From: JBHJGP01 sp050331695
GTDB lineage: Bacteria > Pseudomonadota > Alphaproteobacteria > Geminicoccales > Geminicoccaceae
DNA length: 64,000 bases
Assembly (NCBI GenBank): GCA_050331695.1
Contig: JBHJGP010000029.1
Span: forward strand, 1-64,000
Reading direction: 5' to 3'
Shown one piece after another: positions 8,098 through 17,708 of the stretch. Under the pieces are notes generated by a model. It did no database searches. It was given only the letters and a program-made list of their open reading frames with translations, and was not told the DNA's origin. The translations under genes were made by a program, and so were the position numbers. Numbering within the stretch: position 1 is the first letter of the stretch; each line of letters starts with the position of its first letter.

Positions 8098-9363
8098 TCA
8101 AATACCAAAGGCCGAAAACGGCAGGAAATCGACCCTGTCGCCTGGCATGACGCGGGTGGTCGCGGCATCGATCTCGATCAGACCGGTGGCGTCGGTCATG
8201 GAGCTCAGCATGCCCGAGCCCTGCTTGGCGATCCACACCGCCGATGCGCTTCCATCGGCCTCTCGCCGCACCGTCGCCCGCAGCAATTCGGTCCGGTCCG
8301 GTTTGCTCTCGAAGGCGAATGCGGCCGGCAGAGGAAACCGGTCCGGCTCGCTCCAACCGCCTCCCGCCAAAGCGATCAGCGACGGCCTGGCGAAGCGCAG
8401 AAAACAGACCATGGCGGCGACCGGATTGCCGGGCAGCCCGTAAATCTGGCTTTGCCCCAGTTGGCCGAAGGCCAGTGGTCGGCCGGGTTTCATGGCGATG
8501 CGCCAAAACGCGAGCTCGCCCGCCTCCCTGATGGCGCGCGCGACATGATCCTCGCTCGAGGCCGAGGCGCCGCCGCTGGTGACGATGGCGTCGTGGCTTT
8601 CGGCGGCCCCGAAAAGGGTTTTTCTGACCGCCGTTCTGTCATCCCGCAGAATGCCGAGATCGCTGACCTCCATACCGAGACCCCGAATGAGCGGCATGAG
8701 GATCAACCGGTTGACGTCTGAAATCTGACCCGGTCCTCGTTCTTCACCTGGTGCGACCAGCTCGTCGCCGGTCGATGCCAGGGCCACGCGTAAGCGACGA
8801 AAAACCGGAATATCGGAGACACAGACCTCGGCCAGGAGACCGACATCCTGCGCTCGCAGCCGGTGACCCGAGCCGAACAAGGTCTGACCCGCCTTGATAT
8901 CTTCGCCCGCCGGCCGGCAATTGGCGCCGGGCCGGGCTGAGGACGGCACCAAGACCGTTTCGCCCTCCAGCCGGCTCGCCTCGGCGAAGACCACGGTGTC
9001 AGCACCCTCCGGCAACAGCGCGCCCGTGCGCACTTCGACCGCTTCGCCAGGTTGCAAGCGCGCTGGATAGGGATGGCCCGCCGCTGCCTTGGCCTTGACC
9101 AAGCTCAGCCGGGTCATGCGCTCGCCGGTAAGATCGCGCGCCCTGAAGGCAAAGCCGTCAACTGCGACATTGGTGAACGGGGGAAAAGCTTCCGGGGCCA
9201 CGACCGGCCCACTCAGGAAGCGCCCTTGGGCGTCTGCAAGCCCGCAGCGCTCAACATTGACGATCGGTTTCGATCTCTCGCGCAAATGCGTAAGCGCCTC
9301 GGTCACGCTGATCGGACGATTGCCGAACGCAAAGCAGTCATCCACGGGCGCGCTGTTGTTCAT
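8098..9363 (-). CDS. moeA: Molybdopterin molybdenumtransferase MoeA
   Basis: 421 residues, the usual MoeA length. It inserts molybdate into adenylylated molybdopterin to form molybdenum cofactor in the cytoplasm. Visible blocks: PPFTNVAVDGFAFRARDL near residue 45 (MoeA N-terminal domain), STGDELVAPGEERGPGQISD about residue 200-220 (molybdopterin-binding domain), TSGGASASSEDHV about 263, and GLPGNPVAAMVCFLRF about 308, followed by the small C-terminal MoeA_C domain. The start ATG overlaps the mobB stop by 4 bases, so moeA is downstream in a mobB-moeA operon. Confidence 0.95.
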   Translation of the reverse strand: MNNSAPVDDCFAFGNRPISVTEALTHLRERSKPIVNVERCGLADAQGRFLSGPVVAPEAFPPFTNVAVDGFAFRARDLTGERMTRLSLVKAKAAAGHPYPARLQPGEAVEVRTGALLPEGADTVVFAEASRLEGETVLVPSSARPGANCRPAGEDIKAGQTLFGSGHRLRAQDVGLLAEVCVSDIPVFRRLRVALASTGDELVAPGEERGPGQISDVNRLILMPLIRGLGMEVSDLGILRDDRTAVRKTLFGAAESHDAIVTSGGASASSEDHVARAIREAGELAFWRIAMKPGRPLAFGQLGQSQIYGLPGNPVAAMVCFLRFARPSLIALAGGGWSEPDRFPLPAAFAFESKPDRTELLRATVRREADGSASAVWIAKQGSGMLSSMTDATGLIEIDAATTRVMPGDRVDFLPFSAFGI

Positions 9364-9878
9364 CGCGAGACAGCTTCTCGGATCAGTCCGGTTTGCTGGC
9401 GGATGAAGCGGGCGATCCCTTCAATGTCATCCCGATCAAAACGGGGCCGGCCACAGTTAGGCATCGGCAGGTCCGCGGCGATGGCTCGGATGTTCGGATC
9501 CGTCGCCGCAAGCAGCGGCTGATCACAATCCTCGGCGCGAACCTCGATCTTGAGATGGGGATGGGTCTTGAAGCCTTCGATCAGATAAAGGTCCGCCGGC
9601 TGCAGGCGGGCGATGACCTCGTCAATGGTGGGCTCGGCGCGGTTTCCCAACTCCTCAACGATCATGACCCGACGCGCCGTCACCAGCGCGACCTGGCTCG
9701 CACCGGCTTCGCGATGACGGAAACTGTCCCGGCCCGGTTGGTCGTTGTCCACCTGATGTTGGGCGTGTTTCAGGCTCGCGACGATAAGACCTTCAGCGGT
9801 AAATCTCTCGATGAGCTTCACCATCAGCGTGGTCTTGCCGCTGTTCTTCCAGCCAACGATACCGAAAATCTTCTTCAA
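9360..9878 (-). CDS. mobB: Molybdopterin-guanine dinucleotide biosynthesis adaptor MobB
   Basis: 172 residues. A P-loop GTP-binding protein: FGIVGWKNSGKTTLMVKLIE holds the Walker A motif at residues 9-16, and the HAQH...D.PG.DS.RHREAGA stretch is the switch region conserved in MobB. It assists MobA in attaching GMP to molybdopterin. First gene of the mobB-moeA operon; its stop overlaps the moeA start (ATGA type, 4 bases). No tungstate/molybdate riboswitch is apparent upstream. Confidence 0.92.
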   Translation of the reverse strand: MKKIFGIVGWKNSGKTTLMVKLIERFTAEGLIVASLKHAQHQVDNDQPGRDSFRHREAGASQVALVTARRVMIVEELGNRAEPTIDEVIARLQPADLYLIEGFKTHPHLKIEVRAEDCDQPLLAATDPNIRAIAADLPMPNCGRPRFDRDDIEGIARFIRQQTGLIREAVSR

Positions 9879-9969
9879 TGAGCGCTGTCCGGGCCGCGTC
9901 CGACATTGTGTTTCGCTTCCGCAATCGTAGCCTAATCGGATCTGACGTCACGCCATGGAGATAGGGGCT

Positions 9970-10203
9970 ATGTCGGTCGAGGCGGACGAGGTTCTGGATG
10001 CCAGCGGTCTTTCCTGCCCCTTGCCGGTTCTAAAGGCGCAGAAACGGCTGGCTACGATGGCCAGCGGCTGTGTCTTGCAGCTGATCTCAACCGATCCGGC
10101 CGCCGTCCGCGACGTGACCGAACTGTGCGCGGCGCGGGGCCATGTTTTGGTGAAAGACCAGGCGGAGGCCGGACGCTACGCGTTTTGGATCAAGCGGGCC
10201 TGA
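9970..10203 (+). CDS. TusA-family sulfur carrier
   Basis: 77 residues from ATG 9970, chosen because GGAGATAGGGG precedes it; an in-frame ATG at 9955 lies upstream of that site. LDASGLSCPLPVLKAQKRL carries the CPxP motif whose cysteine transfers persulfide sulfur, and TDPAAVRDVTELCAARGH is the second half of the alpha/beta fold. TusA proteins deliver sulfur for tRNA thiolation or, in some bacteria, molybdenum cofactor assembly; the divergent mobB-moeA operon next door makes the latter worth considering, but this is inference. Confidence 0.88.
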   Translation: MSVEADEVLDASGLSCPLPVLKAQKRLATMASGCVLQLISTDPAAVRDVTELCAARGHVLVKDQAEAGRYAFWIKRA

Positions 10204-10205
10204 GT

Positions 10206-11264
10206 TTACCAGGCCCGTTGTTCCAGCCAGTCGACCCACCGTCCGTGGGGCTCGGCCCGGGCCAGGGTTATAGCATCGGAGCGCTGGCCCCTGGCGCTGG
10301 TCTGGAGCGAGATCATGGGCCCCGGGTCCGGCGCCCATTCGAAACCGAGCCTCACCACCCGTCGCTTCTCCGATGCCCGGTCCAAGATCTCCTTCACCTG
10401 GATCCGAATGGCATCGTCCATCTGATAGAAGACGAAGGAATGGAAGACGACAACCGGCTCGCCGGCGGATAAGTTGTCGAGCGAGGTCGGAAGCAAATCG
10501 AGGGCGCTGCCCTTCGCGATTTCAGGCGTGTACTGGCGCCAGAGGCTGACCGCGCCCTCCAGGCGGCGGAAGCGCTCCCGATGCTCCGGCCAGATCAGTG
10601 CTTTGAGCCAGGCCACTTCTTGCGGATCGTCCACATTCACGGGCACCAGGTCCAGGCCCCTCAGACTGTCGAAGGAAGGCGCTTGTGTCGGTGGCTGCAG
10701 GTCGCCGGCCCGCCAATCACATCGGATGTGGACAGGGGCGTCGACGGGCCCGCATGAGGCGCTGCCGTAATCGACGAAGACCTCGCTAAACAGAAGATTG
10801 AAGCCGGCGCTGGCGCCGATTTCGATCAGGTGAACTGGCTTTTCATCGCCTCCGCTCGCAGCCGCCTTGGCCGCGTGCAAGGCCGGCAGGAGAGGCCCGA
10901 TGCGGGCGATCTCGTTGGTGTTGACCCGCCGGCTTCGAATGAGCGCCCTCAGCTCGTCCAGGTGATCGAGGCAGAAGCGCCGAAAGATCGGCGGCGCCTC
11001 GCTCAGCGGTCGGGTCTCGCCGTGAAGATTGGGATAGAAGGCCCGAAGCGGCTCATCCGTGCGCTCCATGAGCAGCCGGTGGACCGACGCAAGAAGAATG
11101 TTGGCTGGCGGTTGGCCGTCTCCCCGCTCGATCAACGCGCTCAACAGCTCAGGCACCTCGGCCGCGGTCCGGCTCAAGCTCTGATAAAGCGGCGAGCTCT
11201 CACATTCGATATCGGCGAACCGGCGTAAGCGGGCGGCGACGGCCGGGAGCGGATCGTCGCTCAC
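10206..11264 (-). CDS. DUF2332 family protein
   Basis: 352 residues. LRRFADIECESSPLYQSLS at the N terminus, HLIEIGASAGFNLLF (a methyltransferase-like GxSxGxN loop around residue 152) and EPVVVFHSFVFYQM are blocks of DUF2332, a family of unknown function with a Rossmann/methyltransferase-like core. It converges on the tusA-like gene with 2 bases between stops. Confidence 0.82.
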   Translation of the reverse strand: MSDDPLPAVAARLRRFADIECESSPLYQSLSRTAAEVPELLSALIERGDGQPPANILLASVHRLLMERTDEPLRAFYPNLHGETRPLSEAPPIFRRFCLDHLDELRALIRSRRVNTNEIARIGPLLPALHAAKAAASGGDEKPVHLIEIGASAGFNLLFSEVFVDYGSASCGPVDAPVHIRCDWRAGDLQPPTQAPSFDSLRGLDLVPVNVDDPQEVAWLKALIWPEHRERFRRLEGAVSLWRQYTPEIAKGSALDLLPTSLDNLSAGEPVVVFHSFVFYQMDDAIRIQVKEILDRASEKRRVVRLGFEWAPDPGPMISLQTSARGQRSDAITLARAEPHGRWVDWLEQRAW

Positions 11265-11279
11265 CAGGCAGCTGGGCCA

Positions 11280-11861
11280 TCAGTAGGCGTACCAGCGACC
11301 GCTGGGGTGCCAGCGCCAATGGTAGAGAGGCGCTCGGTACCAATAGCCATAGGTGACACCGTACCAATAAGGATACCGGCGTTCCCACGCGCGTTCGTCT
11401 TCCCGAAGCTCACGCACTTCATCCAACAGCTCCCCGGCATCCTCATCGCCGCCCGCCGCTGCGAGGCTCAACCATTTCTCGGACTCCCGCAGGTCCTGGC
11501 CCATCTCCTCGAGCCCAGTCAAGTAAAGCCGGCCCAGAGCGCTCTGCGCGTCTGTCTCGCCGCGTTCCGCCGCGTCGCGCATCCACTGGATCGCCTGATA
11601 GCTGTTCCGCCGGATACCGTCGCCCCGATAGTAGCGCAAGCCCAGGTCGAACGCGGCGCTCGGATCCTCCACCGCCAAGGCTTCCAGTTCGGCGAGCCGA
11701 CCCTCGGGGTCAGGATCGGTGATCGCCGGGTTCGGCTCCCGGGTGACAGTATCCTTACTCTGCTCGACGCAGCCCTCGCTGTTGCAGACGGTGACGGTGT
11801 CGCTCTTCTGTTGCGCGCATGCCGCGAGTAAAGTCAAAACCATCAACGCGGAAATACGCAT
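11280..11861 (-). CDS. Sel1/TPR-repeat lipoprotein
   Basis: 193 residues from ATG 11861, preceded by GAGGAGG. A lipoprotein signal peptide ends in the lipobox LLAAC. Two to three Sel1-type repeats follow (AAFDLGLRYYRGDGI, AIQWMRDAAERGETDAQSALGRLY, EKWLSLAAAGGDEDAGELLDE), then a Tyr/Trp-rich tail (about ten aromatic residues in the last 35). Sel1 repeats mediate protein contacts; the aromatic tail may bind the wall or membrane. Function unknown. It is divergent from the CsgG-like gene. Confidence 0.7.
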   Translation of the reverse strand: MRISALMVLTLLAACAQQKSDTVTVCNSEGCVEQSKDTVTREPNPAITDPDPEGRLAELEALAVEDPSAAFDLGLRYYRGDGIRRNSYQAIQWMRDAAERGETDAQSALGRLYLTGLEEMGQDLRESEKWLSLAAAGGDEDAGELLDEVRELREDERAWERRYPYWYGVTYGYWYRAPLYHWRWHPSGRWYAY

Positions 11862-11990
11862 GGCGGCCAACCTCCTCACAAAAGCTAATTGTCACGGTGA
11901 TTCCACTAAGTTTAAAGTAGTTAAGGTCGATAACGACACCACGGCCTGTTTCATATGACAAGACAAGAAACACGAATGATGAGGGCGTTT

Positions 11991-12809
11991 ATGAAAAACC
12001 AATTTCTCTGCACTTCCGCGATGTTGATTGGCGTTTTTACCCTTACCGGTTGTTTGGACGGCGGTATCGTTTCTCCGGGAACCAGTAGCACCGCGGTCAC
12101 CGGTTCGGCAGGCGGCGCTTCGAGCGTTGATGCCAGCGCCGATCTCGAACGCTGCGACAAGACCTTAGGCACGCTCGCTTTCGACGACGGCCGCCAGTCG
12201 GACTGGTGGTGGCGTTTTTCGCAAGCGACCAAGGTCACCAACATCGAACCCCTGTTGCGTGTTGCCGTCCAGCAGTCGAACTGCTTCGTTCTCACTTCGA
12301 TCGGCAATGTTCGCCTCAATGAGCGAATGTCGGCCATCACCGGCCAGCAGCGGGAATCGGGGGAGTTTCGGGCAGGCTCCAACCAGCAAAAGGGTCAGCG
12401 GGTTGCCGCCGATTATTTCATGGAGCCGTCGATCATCATCGACGATGACACGACTGGCGGCGTGGGCGGCGTCGTCGGCAGCGTGCTTGGCGGAACCCTG
12501 GGCGCCATCGCCGGCGGATTGCAGACCAAGGCGTCGGTCGTCACCATGACCATGTTCGACATTCGCAGCCAGGTCCAGATCGCGGCCGCCGAGGGCAGCG
12601 CCACCGCCACCAATTACGGCACCGTCGCGGCGGCGTTCGGCGGCAGTTCAGGCGGCGCGCTCAGCGCCTTCTCGCGAACGCCCGAGGGTAAGGCAACGGT
12701 CGCCGCCTTCCTTGACGCCTATAACGGCATGGTCGTGGCGCTCCGCAATTATGAAGCCCAGAATGTCGAAGGGGGACTTGGAACCGGCGGCACGCTCGAG
12801 GTGAATTGA
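11991..12809 (+). CDS. CsgG/HfaB-like outer-membrane lipoprotein
   Basis: 272 residues from ATG 11991, which has GAGG 11 bases upstream; two earlier in-frame ATGs (11976 and 11955) are less well placed. Lipobox LTGC follows a hydrophobic leader. LERCDKTLGTLAFDDGR, then EPLLRVAVQQSNCFVLTSIG and GGVVGSVLGGTLGAIAGGL resemble CsgG-family proteins, which form oligomeric outer-membrane secretion channels for curli or holdfast anchors. No curli or holdfast genes are adjacent, so the specific cargo is unknown. Conserved cysteines outside the lipobox (two) are visible. Confidence 0.65.
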   Translation: MKNQFLCTSAMLIGVFTLTGCLDGGIVSPGTSSTAVTGSAGGASSVDASADLERCDKTLGTLAFDDGRQSDWWWRFSQATKVTNIEPLLRVAVQQSNCFVLTSIGNVRLNERMSAITGQQRESGEFRAGSNQQKGQRVAADYFMEPSIIIDDDTTGGVGGVVGSVLGGTLGAIAGGLQTKASVVTMTMFDIRSQVQIAAAEGSATATNYGTVAAAFGGSSGGALSAFSRTPEGKATVAAFLDAYNGMVVALRNYEAQNVEGGLGTGGTLEVN

Positions 12810-12828
12810 ACCGGTACCGGTGGCGCCT

Positions 12829-13350
12829 CTATTTCAGGGGCGCCATCACCATCACCATCTGACGGCCTTCCATCTTCGGGAACTGCTCGACCTTCGCCAG
12901 GTCGGCGACCTCGTCCCTGACCTTGGTCAGAATATCCATCGCCAGGTGCTGATGGGATAGTTCGCGGCCGCGAAAACGCATGGTCACCTTGACCTTATCG
13001 CCTTCGTCCAGGAACCCGCGGACCTTGCGCATCTTAATGTTGTAGTCGTTGCTGTCGATGCCGGGGCGCATCTTGATCTCTTTGACCTCGATAACCTTTT
13101 GCTTCTTGCGCGCGGCATTGGCCTTTTTCTGGGCCTCGTATTTGAACTTGCCATAGTCGAGAATCTTACAGACCGGCGGACTGGCGGACGGCGAGACTTC
13201 AACGAGATCCAAGCCTGCCTGTTCGGCTCTGGTCAGCGCTTCATCGACCGAGACGACACCGATCATGGCGCCGGTTTCATCGACCAACCGCACTTGCGCC
13301 GTGTCGATGCTCTGGTTGACGCGAAACTCGTCACGCGTCGGAGATGCCAT
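12829..13350 (-). CDS. infC: Translation initiation factor IF-3
   Basis: 173 residues, the standard length. IF-3 binds the 30S subunit, prevents premature 50S joining and checks the start codon. The N-terminal domain contains FRVNQSIDTAQVRLVDETG and VSPSASPPVCKILDYGKFKY; the C-terminal domain begins KVIEVKEIKMRPGIDSNDY. The start is an ATG rather than the rare AUU used by enterobacteria. It lies 80 bases downstream of thrS on the same strand, the usual thrS-infC arrangement; rpmI and rplT are not adjacent here. Confidence 0.97.
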   Translation of the reverse strand: MASPTRDEFRVNQSIDTAQVRLVDETGAMIGVVSVDEALTRAEQAGLDLVEVSPSASPPVCKILDYGKFKYEAQKKANAARKKQKVIEVKEIKMRPGIDSNDYNIKMRKVRGFLDEGDKVKVTMRFRGRELSHQHLAMDILTKVRDEVADLAKVEQFPKMEGRQMVMVMAPLK

Positions 13351-13430
13351 TTAGGTTCCGTACCTCCAATTGTTGTCGGACACTTCGTGCAAGACCGTGT
13401 TCATCAACCCGCCTTATCGTTCAGCGGGTT

Positions 13431-15377
13431 TCAAACCGGCGACCTTGCCTTATCCACACATAAGCTCACAGCCTGTTCGAGAGCAAGAACATCCTGTTTT
13501 TGCTCACCAAGCCGCCGTATCGACACGGTTCTGTCTTCCGCCTCCCGGGCGCCGACGGCGAAGAACATTGGCACCTTGCGCAACGAATGCTGGCGCACCT
13601 TGTAGCCGATCTTGTCGCTGGCAAGGTCCAATTCGGCGCGCAAGCCCGCGTCGACAAGACGGCGCGCCGCCTCGCGGGCATATGCGTCATGATCATTGGT
13701 GACGGGTGCCACGACCACCTGAACAGGCGCGAGCCAGAAGGGCAGCTTGCCGGCATAATGCTCGATCATGACGCCGATGAAGCGCTCGACCGAGCCCAAG
13801 ATCGCCCGGTGGACCATATGCGGCGTATGCCGCTCGCCGTCCTCGCCGACATAGTGAAGATCCAGCCGTTCGGGCATGTTCATGTCGACCTGAACGGTGC
13901 CGCACTGCCATTCACGGCCGATCGCGTCCCGAAGCTTGAAGTCGAGCTTGGGCGCGTAGAAGGCACCGTCGCCCTCGTTGATCACCCATTTCATCTCAAT
14001 CCGCTCGAGCACTTTGCTGAGCGCCGCCTCCGCCCGGTCCCAGTCCTCTTCCTTGCCGATACGGACGGGCGGCCGGGTGGCGAAATGGACGGTGATGTCG
14101 TCGGCCATGCCGAGATCGGCGTAGACCTCGCGGATCAGATCGCACATGGCGACGACCTCATCCTCAAGCTGGTCGTCCCGGCAGAAGATGTGAGCGTCAT
14201 CCTGGGTGAAGGCCTGGACCCGCATCAGCCCATGGCGCGCACCCGACGCCTCTTTGCGGAACACCGAGCCGAATTCCGCGAGCCTGAGCGGCAGGTCGCG
14301 GTAGCTGCGGAGACCGGCGCGGAAAACCTGGGCACCGCCGGGACAGCTCATCGGCTTGAGGGCCGCCGGGTGATCGCTTTCGCCATCTTCGAAGATGAAC
14401 ATATTGTCGCGATACTTGTCCCAGTGGCCTGACGCCTGCCAGAACCGGCTGTCAAGAAGCTGGGGCGTGTTGATCTCCTGATAGCCCCGCGCCCTCACCT
14501 TGCGGCGCATATAGTCCATCAGCTCGGTGTAGACGGTCCAGCCATGGTGGTGCCAGAACACCTGGCCCGGCGCCTCTTCCTGAAAATGGAAAAGATCCAT
14601 CTCCCGGCCGATCCGCCGGTGATCGCGCTTTTCCGCCTCTTCCAACTGGGTGAGATGCGCCTTCAGCTCCTTATCGGTGGCAAAGGCGGTCCCATAGATC
14701 CGCTGCAGCCGGTCGCGGTCGCTGTCGCCCCGCCAATAGGATCCGGCGATCGATAGAAGCTTGAAGGCGCCGATCCGGCCGGTTGAGGGTCCGTGGGGTC
14801 CCCGGCAGAGATCGGTCCAGCCGTCCTGATGGTAGAGCGTAACCGGTTCGTCCGCCGGAATGTCGTCCAACAGCTCGAGCTTGAAGGTTTCGCCCATCCT
14901 CTCGAAGCGGGCGCGCGCCTCGTCGCGGCTGACCTTCTCCCGTTCGAACGGTGCGTCGGCCTTGACGATTTCCGCCATCCGCGCCTCGATCTTTTCAAGA
15001 TCTTCGGGATGAAACGGCTCGTTGCGTGCGAAATCGTAGTAAAAGCCGGTCTCGATGGCGGGCCCGATGGTCACCTTGGTCCCGGGAAAAAGATCCTGAA
15101 CCGCCTGGGCCATGACGTGGGCGCAATCGTGGCGGATCACCGAAAGCGCTTTTTCGTCCCTCGCCTTGACGATGTTGACGGTGGCGTCGCGGTCGATCTC
15201 CCGGTCAAGATCCCAAAGCTCGCCGTCGACCTCGACGACCAGAGCCTCCTTGGCCAGCCCCTTCGAGATCGAGGCGGCGATCGTGGCACCGGTCACCGGT
15301 CGCTCGAACGTGCGGCTGTTACCATCCGGGAAACGGATGGTGAGCGAACCGACCTCGCTGTCGACGGCAAGCGCCAT
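13431..15377 (-). CDS. thrS: Threonyl-tRNA synthetase
   Basis: 648 residues. Charges tRNA-Thr. Domains: N-terminal TGS (about 1-65, SLTIRFPDGNSRTFERPV), editing domain with IRHDCAHVMAQAV (about 78-90), class II catalytic core with MSCPGGAQVFRAGLRSYRDL (zinc Cys in MSCPG) and VHRAILGSVERFIGVMIEHYAG (motif 3), and the anticodon-binding domain starting VQVVVAPVTNDHDAYA. Full length and intact. infC follows on the same strand. Confidence 0.97.
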   Translation of the reverse strand: MALAVDSEVGSLTIRFPDGNSRTFERPVTGATIAASISKGLAKEALVVEVDGELWDLDREIDRDATVNIVKARDEKALSVIRHDCAHVMAQAVQDLFPGTKVTIGPAIETGFYYDFARNEPFHPEDLEKIEARMAEIVKADAPFEREKVSRDEARARFERMGETFKLELLDDIPADEPVTLYHQDGWTDLCRGPHGPSTGRIGAFKLLSIAGSYWRGDSDRDRLQRIYGTAFATDKELKAHLTQLEEAEKRDHRRIGREMDLFHFQEEAPGQVFWHHHGWTVYTELMDYMRRKVRARGYQEINTPQLLDSRFWQASGHWDKYRDNMFIFEDGESDHPAALKPMSCPGGAQVFRAGLRSYRDLPLRLAEFGSVFRKEASGARHGLMRVQAFTQDDAHIFCRDDQLEDEVVAMCDLIREVYADLGMADDITVHFATRPPVRIGKEEDWDRAEAALSKVLERIEMKWVINEGDGAFYAPKLDFKLRDAIGREWQCGTVQVDMNMPERLDLHYVGEDGERHTPHMVHRAILGSVERFIGVMIEHYAGKLPFWLAPVQVVVAPVTNDHDAYAREAARRLVDAGLRAELDLASDKIGYKVRQHSLRKVPMFFAVGAREAEDRTVSIRRLGEQKQDVLALEQAVSLCVDKARSPV

Positions 15378-15455
15378 GATTTCGACCTCGTCTGATGTGC
15401 CTGGGAACGCGGTTTTACGCGGAATTGCGAAAGATGGGGAGGGGTGTCGGGCCTG

Positions 15456-16376
15456 TCAAGCGAGCCCGGCGGTTTCATCCAGGACCCGCCCGATCGTCAA
15501 ATCCGCCAGCTCGTTCACCTGGATGAAACGGCCGGCGGGGCCGCCGGGCACGGAGCGAACGGGTGTGGAATCGGACGAAAACAAAGTGAGGGTAGGGCAG
15601 CCGGCGGCGGCGATGATGTGCATGGGGCCGGTATCATTGCCGACGGCGAAGGCGGCTCGACGCGCGAGCGCCGCGATCTGACCGAAATCGGTCCGTCCAC
15701 TCAGGTCTCTAGCGTCGGGCTCGATGCCGGTGATCGTGGTCATCGCATCGGCTTCGGCGGGTCCGCCGATCAGGACAGGCGTGATACCCTGGGTCAGTAA
15801 CGCATGCGCCAGTTCGCCGTAGGCCTCAGCGGGCCAGCGTTTCTTCGGTCGCCGGGGCGCGCTTCCAGGCACCAGCAGACAAAATGTTCGCGGCAGATCG
15901 AAAGGGCTGAGATCGCCGTCCATGAAGCCAATGTCGAGCAGCTTTGTCATATCGACGCCGGCGTGGCTCAGTTGGATGCGGTGGCGTTCGACGGTGTGGA
16001 CAGCGGTCCGGTCCGGGTTCTTGTCGAAATGAGAGGCGCCGGGCGCGATGCCTGACCATTCAGGTTTCGGATTGGCGAACAGACCGAGATAGCGATTAGT
16101 TCGTCTCGATCCCTGCAGATCGTAAACCCGGTGGTAGCCGGGTTTATTCAACTGGCGGCGCAGGCGCGACCTCGAGAGCAGCTGCCAGCGGGCCGGCTGG
16201 CTGTCGATCTCGATGCGATCGAACCAGGGTGCGTTGGCGACGAGCGGGCGAAACCGCTTGGTGGTCAGCAACGTGATTTCGGCGTCTTGGTGATGGTCGC
16301 GGATCGCGGCGAAGGCGCCGGTGGACAAGATGATGTCGCCGAGCGCGCTCTGCTTGATGACAAGGATCTTCAACAA
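15456..16376 (-). CDS. Glycosyltransferase family 9 (heptosyltransferase-like)
   Basis: 306 residues. MLKILVIKQSALGDIILSTG at the N terminus and FAVGNDTGPMHIIAAAGCP near residue 250 are the defining blocks of GT9 ADP-heptose:LPS heptosyltransferases; CLLVPGSAPRRPKKRWP binds the nucleotide. Likely adds a sugar to the LPS core at the inner membrane. It follows a GT4 enzyme on the same strand with a 66-base gap, so the two probably form a small LPS operon. Confidence 0.88.
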   Translation of the reverse strand: MLKILVIKQSALGDIILSTGAFAAIRDHHQDAEITLLTTKRFRPLVANAPWFDRIEIDSQPARWQLLSRSRLRRQLNKPGYHRVYDLQGSRRTNRYLGLFANPKPEWSGIAPGASHFDKNPDRTAVHTVERHRIQLSHAGVDMTKLLDIGFMDGDLSPFDLPRTFCLLVPGSAPRRPKKRWPAEAYGELAHALLTQGITPVLIGGPAEADAMTTITGIEPDARDLSGRTDFGQIAALARRAAFAVGNDTGPMHIIAAAGCPTLTLFSSDSTPVRSVPGGPAGRFIQVNELADLTIGRVLDETAGLA

Positions 16377-16442
16377 TGGCCTCGGGCGGTTGGCTGGTAG
16401 CGCGAACGAAACGGACCAACCGATCCGTTCGCCTCGTCAGCA

Positions 16443-17585
16443 TTAGCGGCTCAGCAACTCCCGATAAACGCTGACGGTACGCTCCGCCATCGTCTCGAGC
16501 CCATATTGGCTCTCGACGAACTCACGAGCGCGCGCGGCGACCCGCTGCTTGACCTCGGGTGGCATGTCGAGGGCCAGATTGAGCGTCTCCGCGAAACCGT
16601 CAATATCCTCGACGTCGATCAGCCAGCCGGTCGAGGCCGGCATCAGGGTTTCGGGCAAACCCCCTTCGCCGGAGACGATGACGGGCTTGCCCATGGCCTG
16701 GGCCTCGACCGAAACCCGGCCGAACGCTTCGGGGCCAATCGAGGGCACGACCACGACGTCGGCGAGTTTGTAGGCGGCGGGCATGTCGTTGCAGGGGCCG
16801 GCAAAGCGCACCTTGGGCGAGATGGTCGAGGTCTTGAGGAACAGCTCGATCTGCCGGGCATAGGATCCATCGGTATCACCGGGGCCCACGAACAGGACCA
16901 AGAAATCGTTTCGGTTCAGTTTCGCCGCCGCACGCAAGAGCTGCAAATGACCTTTGATCCGGGTAATGCGGCCCGGCAGCATGATCACCTTGCGCGAGCC
17001 GTCGATGCCCCAACGCTCGGCCATTGGTGAGACCCGAAGGCCCGACACCTTCTCCGCTTCGAACGTCTTCAGGTCGATGCCGCGGGGGATCGTCCGCAGC
17101 CGGTCCGGCCCCACCTGATAGACGTCGCGGACATGGTCGGCGACGAATTCCGAGACCGCGATCACCCGGTCACCATCGGCCATCACCCTGTTGTAGCGCC
17201 GCTTGACGGCGGCTTCGTGGCCGCCATAGACGCCGTGAAAGGAGGTGACGAAGGGGGTCTGGGTGCTTTTCGTCGCCAATCTGGCGCTCCAGGCCGGCGC
17301 CCGGGACCGGGCGTGAACCAGATTGATACCCTGATCACGGATCAACTGACTGAGGCGGCGGCGATTGCCCATCATCGTGATCGGGTTTTTGCTCGCCATC
17401 GGCAGATTGATGTGGGTAGCACCAAGGCCGGTGAGCTCGCGGGCCATCTCGCCGTCCTCGGCCGCCACCAGAACCCGCCAACCTTTGGCGACCAGATGTT
17501 TGGCGATGTCGACCGTGCCCCGCTGCACGCCGCCGGAATCGAGCTTCGGCAGGACCTGCAGCACTGTCCGTTCGTCGCCGATCAT
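16443..17585 (-). CDS. Glycosyltransferase family 4
   Basis: 380 residues with a GT-B fold. LQVLPKLDSGGVQRGTVDIA is the N-terminal loop seen in LPS/polysaccharide GT4 enzymes; VIAVSEFVADHVRDVY and TIPRGIDLKTFE mark the end of the first domain, GRITRIKGHLQLL starts the donor domain, and PSIGPEAFGRVSVEAQAMGKPVI is the E-x7-E donor-binding motif. Donor sugar unknown. Pairs with the GT9 gene downstream. Confidence 0.88.
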   Translation of the reverse strand: MIGDERTVLQVLPKLDSGGVQRGTVDIAKHLVAKGWRVLVAAEDGEMARELTGLGATHINLPMASKNPITMMGNRRRLSQLIRDQGINLVHARSRAPAWSARLATKSTQTPFVTSFHGVYGGHEAAVKRRYNRVMADGDRVIAVSEFVADHVRDVYQVGPDRLRTIPRGIDLKTFEAEKVSGLRVSPMAERWGIDGSRKVIMLPGRITRIKGHLQLLRAAAKLNRNDFLVLFVGPGDTDGSYARQIELFLKTSTISPKVRFAGPCNDMPAAYKLADVVVVPSIGPEAFGRVSVEAQAMGKPVIVSGEGGLPETLMPASTGWLIDVEDIDGFAETLNLALDMPPEVKQRVAARAREFVESQYGLETMAERTVSVYRELLSR

Positions 17586-17708
17586 CGAATTGTCATCAGC
17601 TGTTGATGGTTCCGCACCCGCCGGGATGATGGCGTCCTGCTAGCATGAACCTCGAGCTTCTGAAAGCGGCCCGGACGCTCTCCGGTTGAGTTGATAGGGA
17701 AATCATCA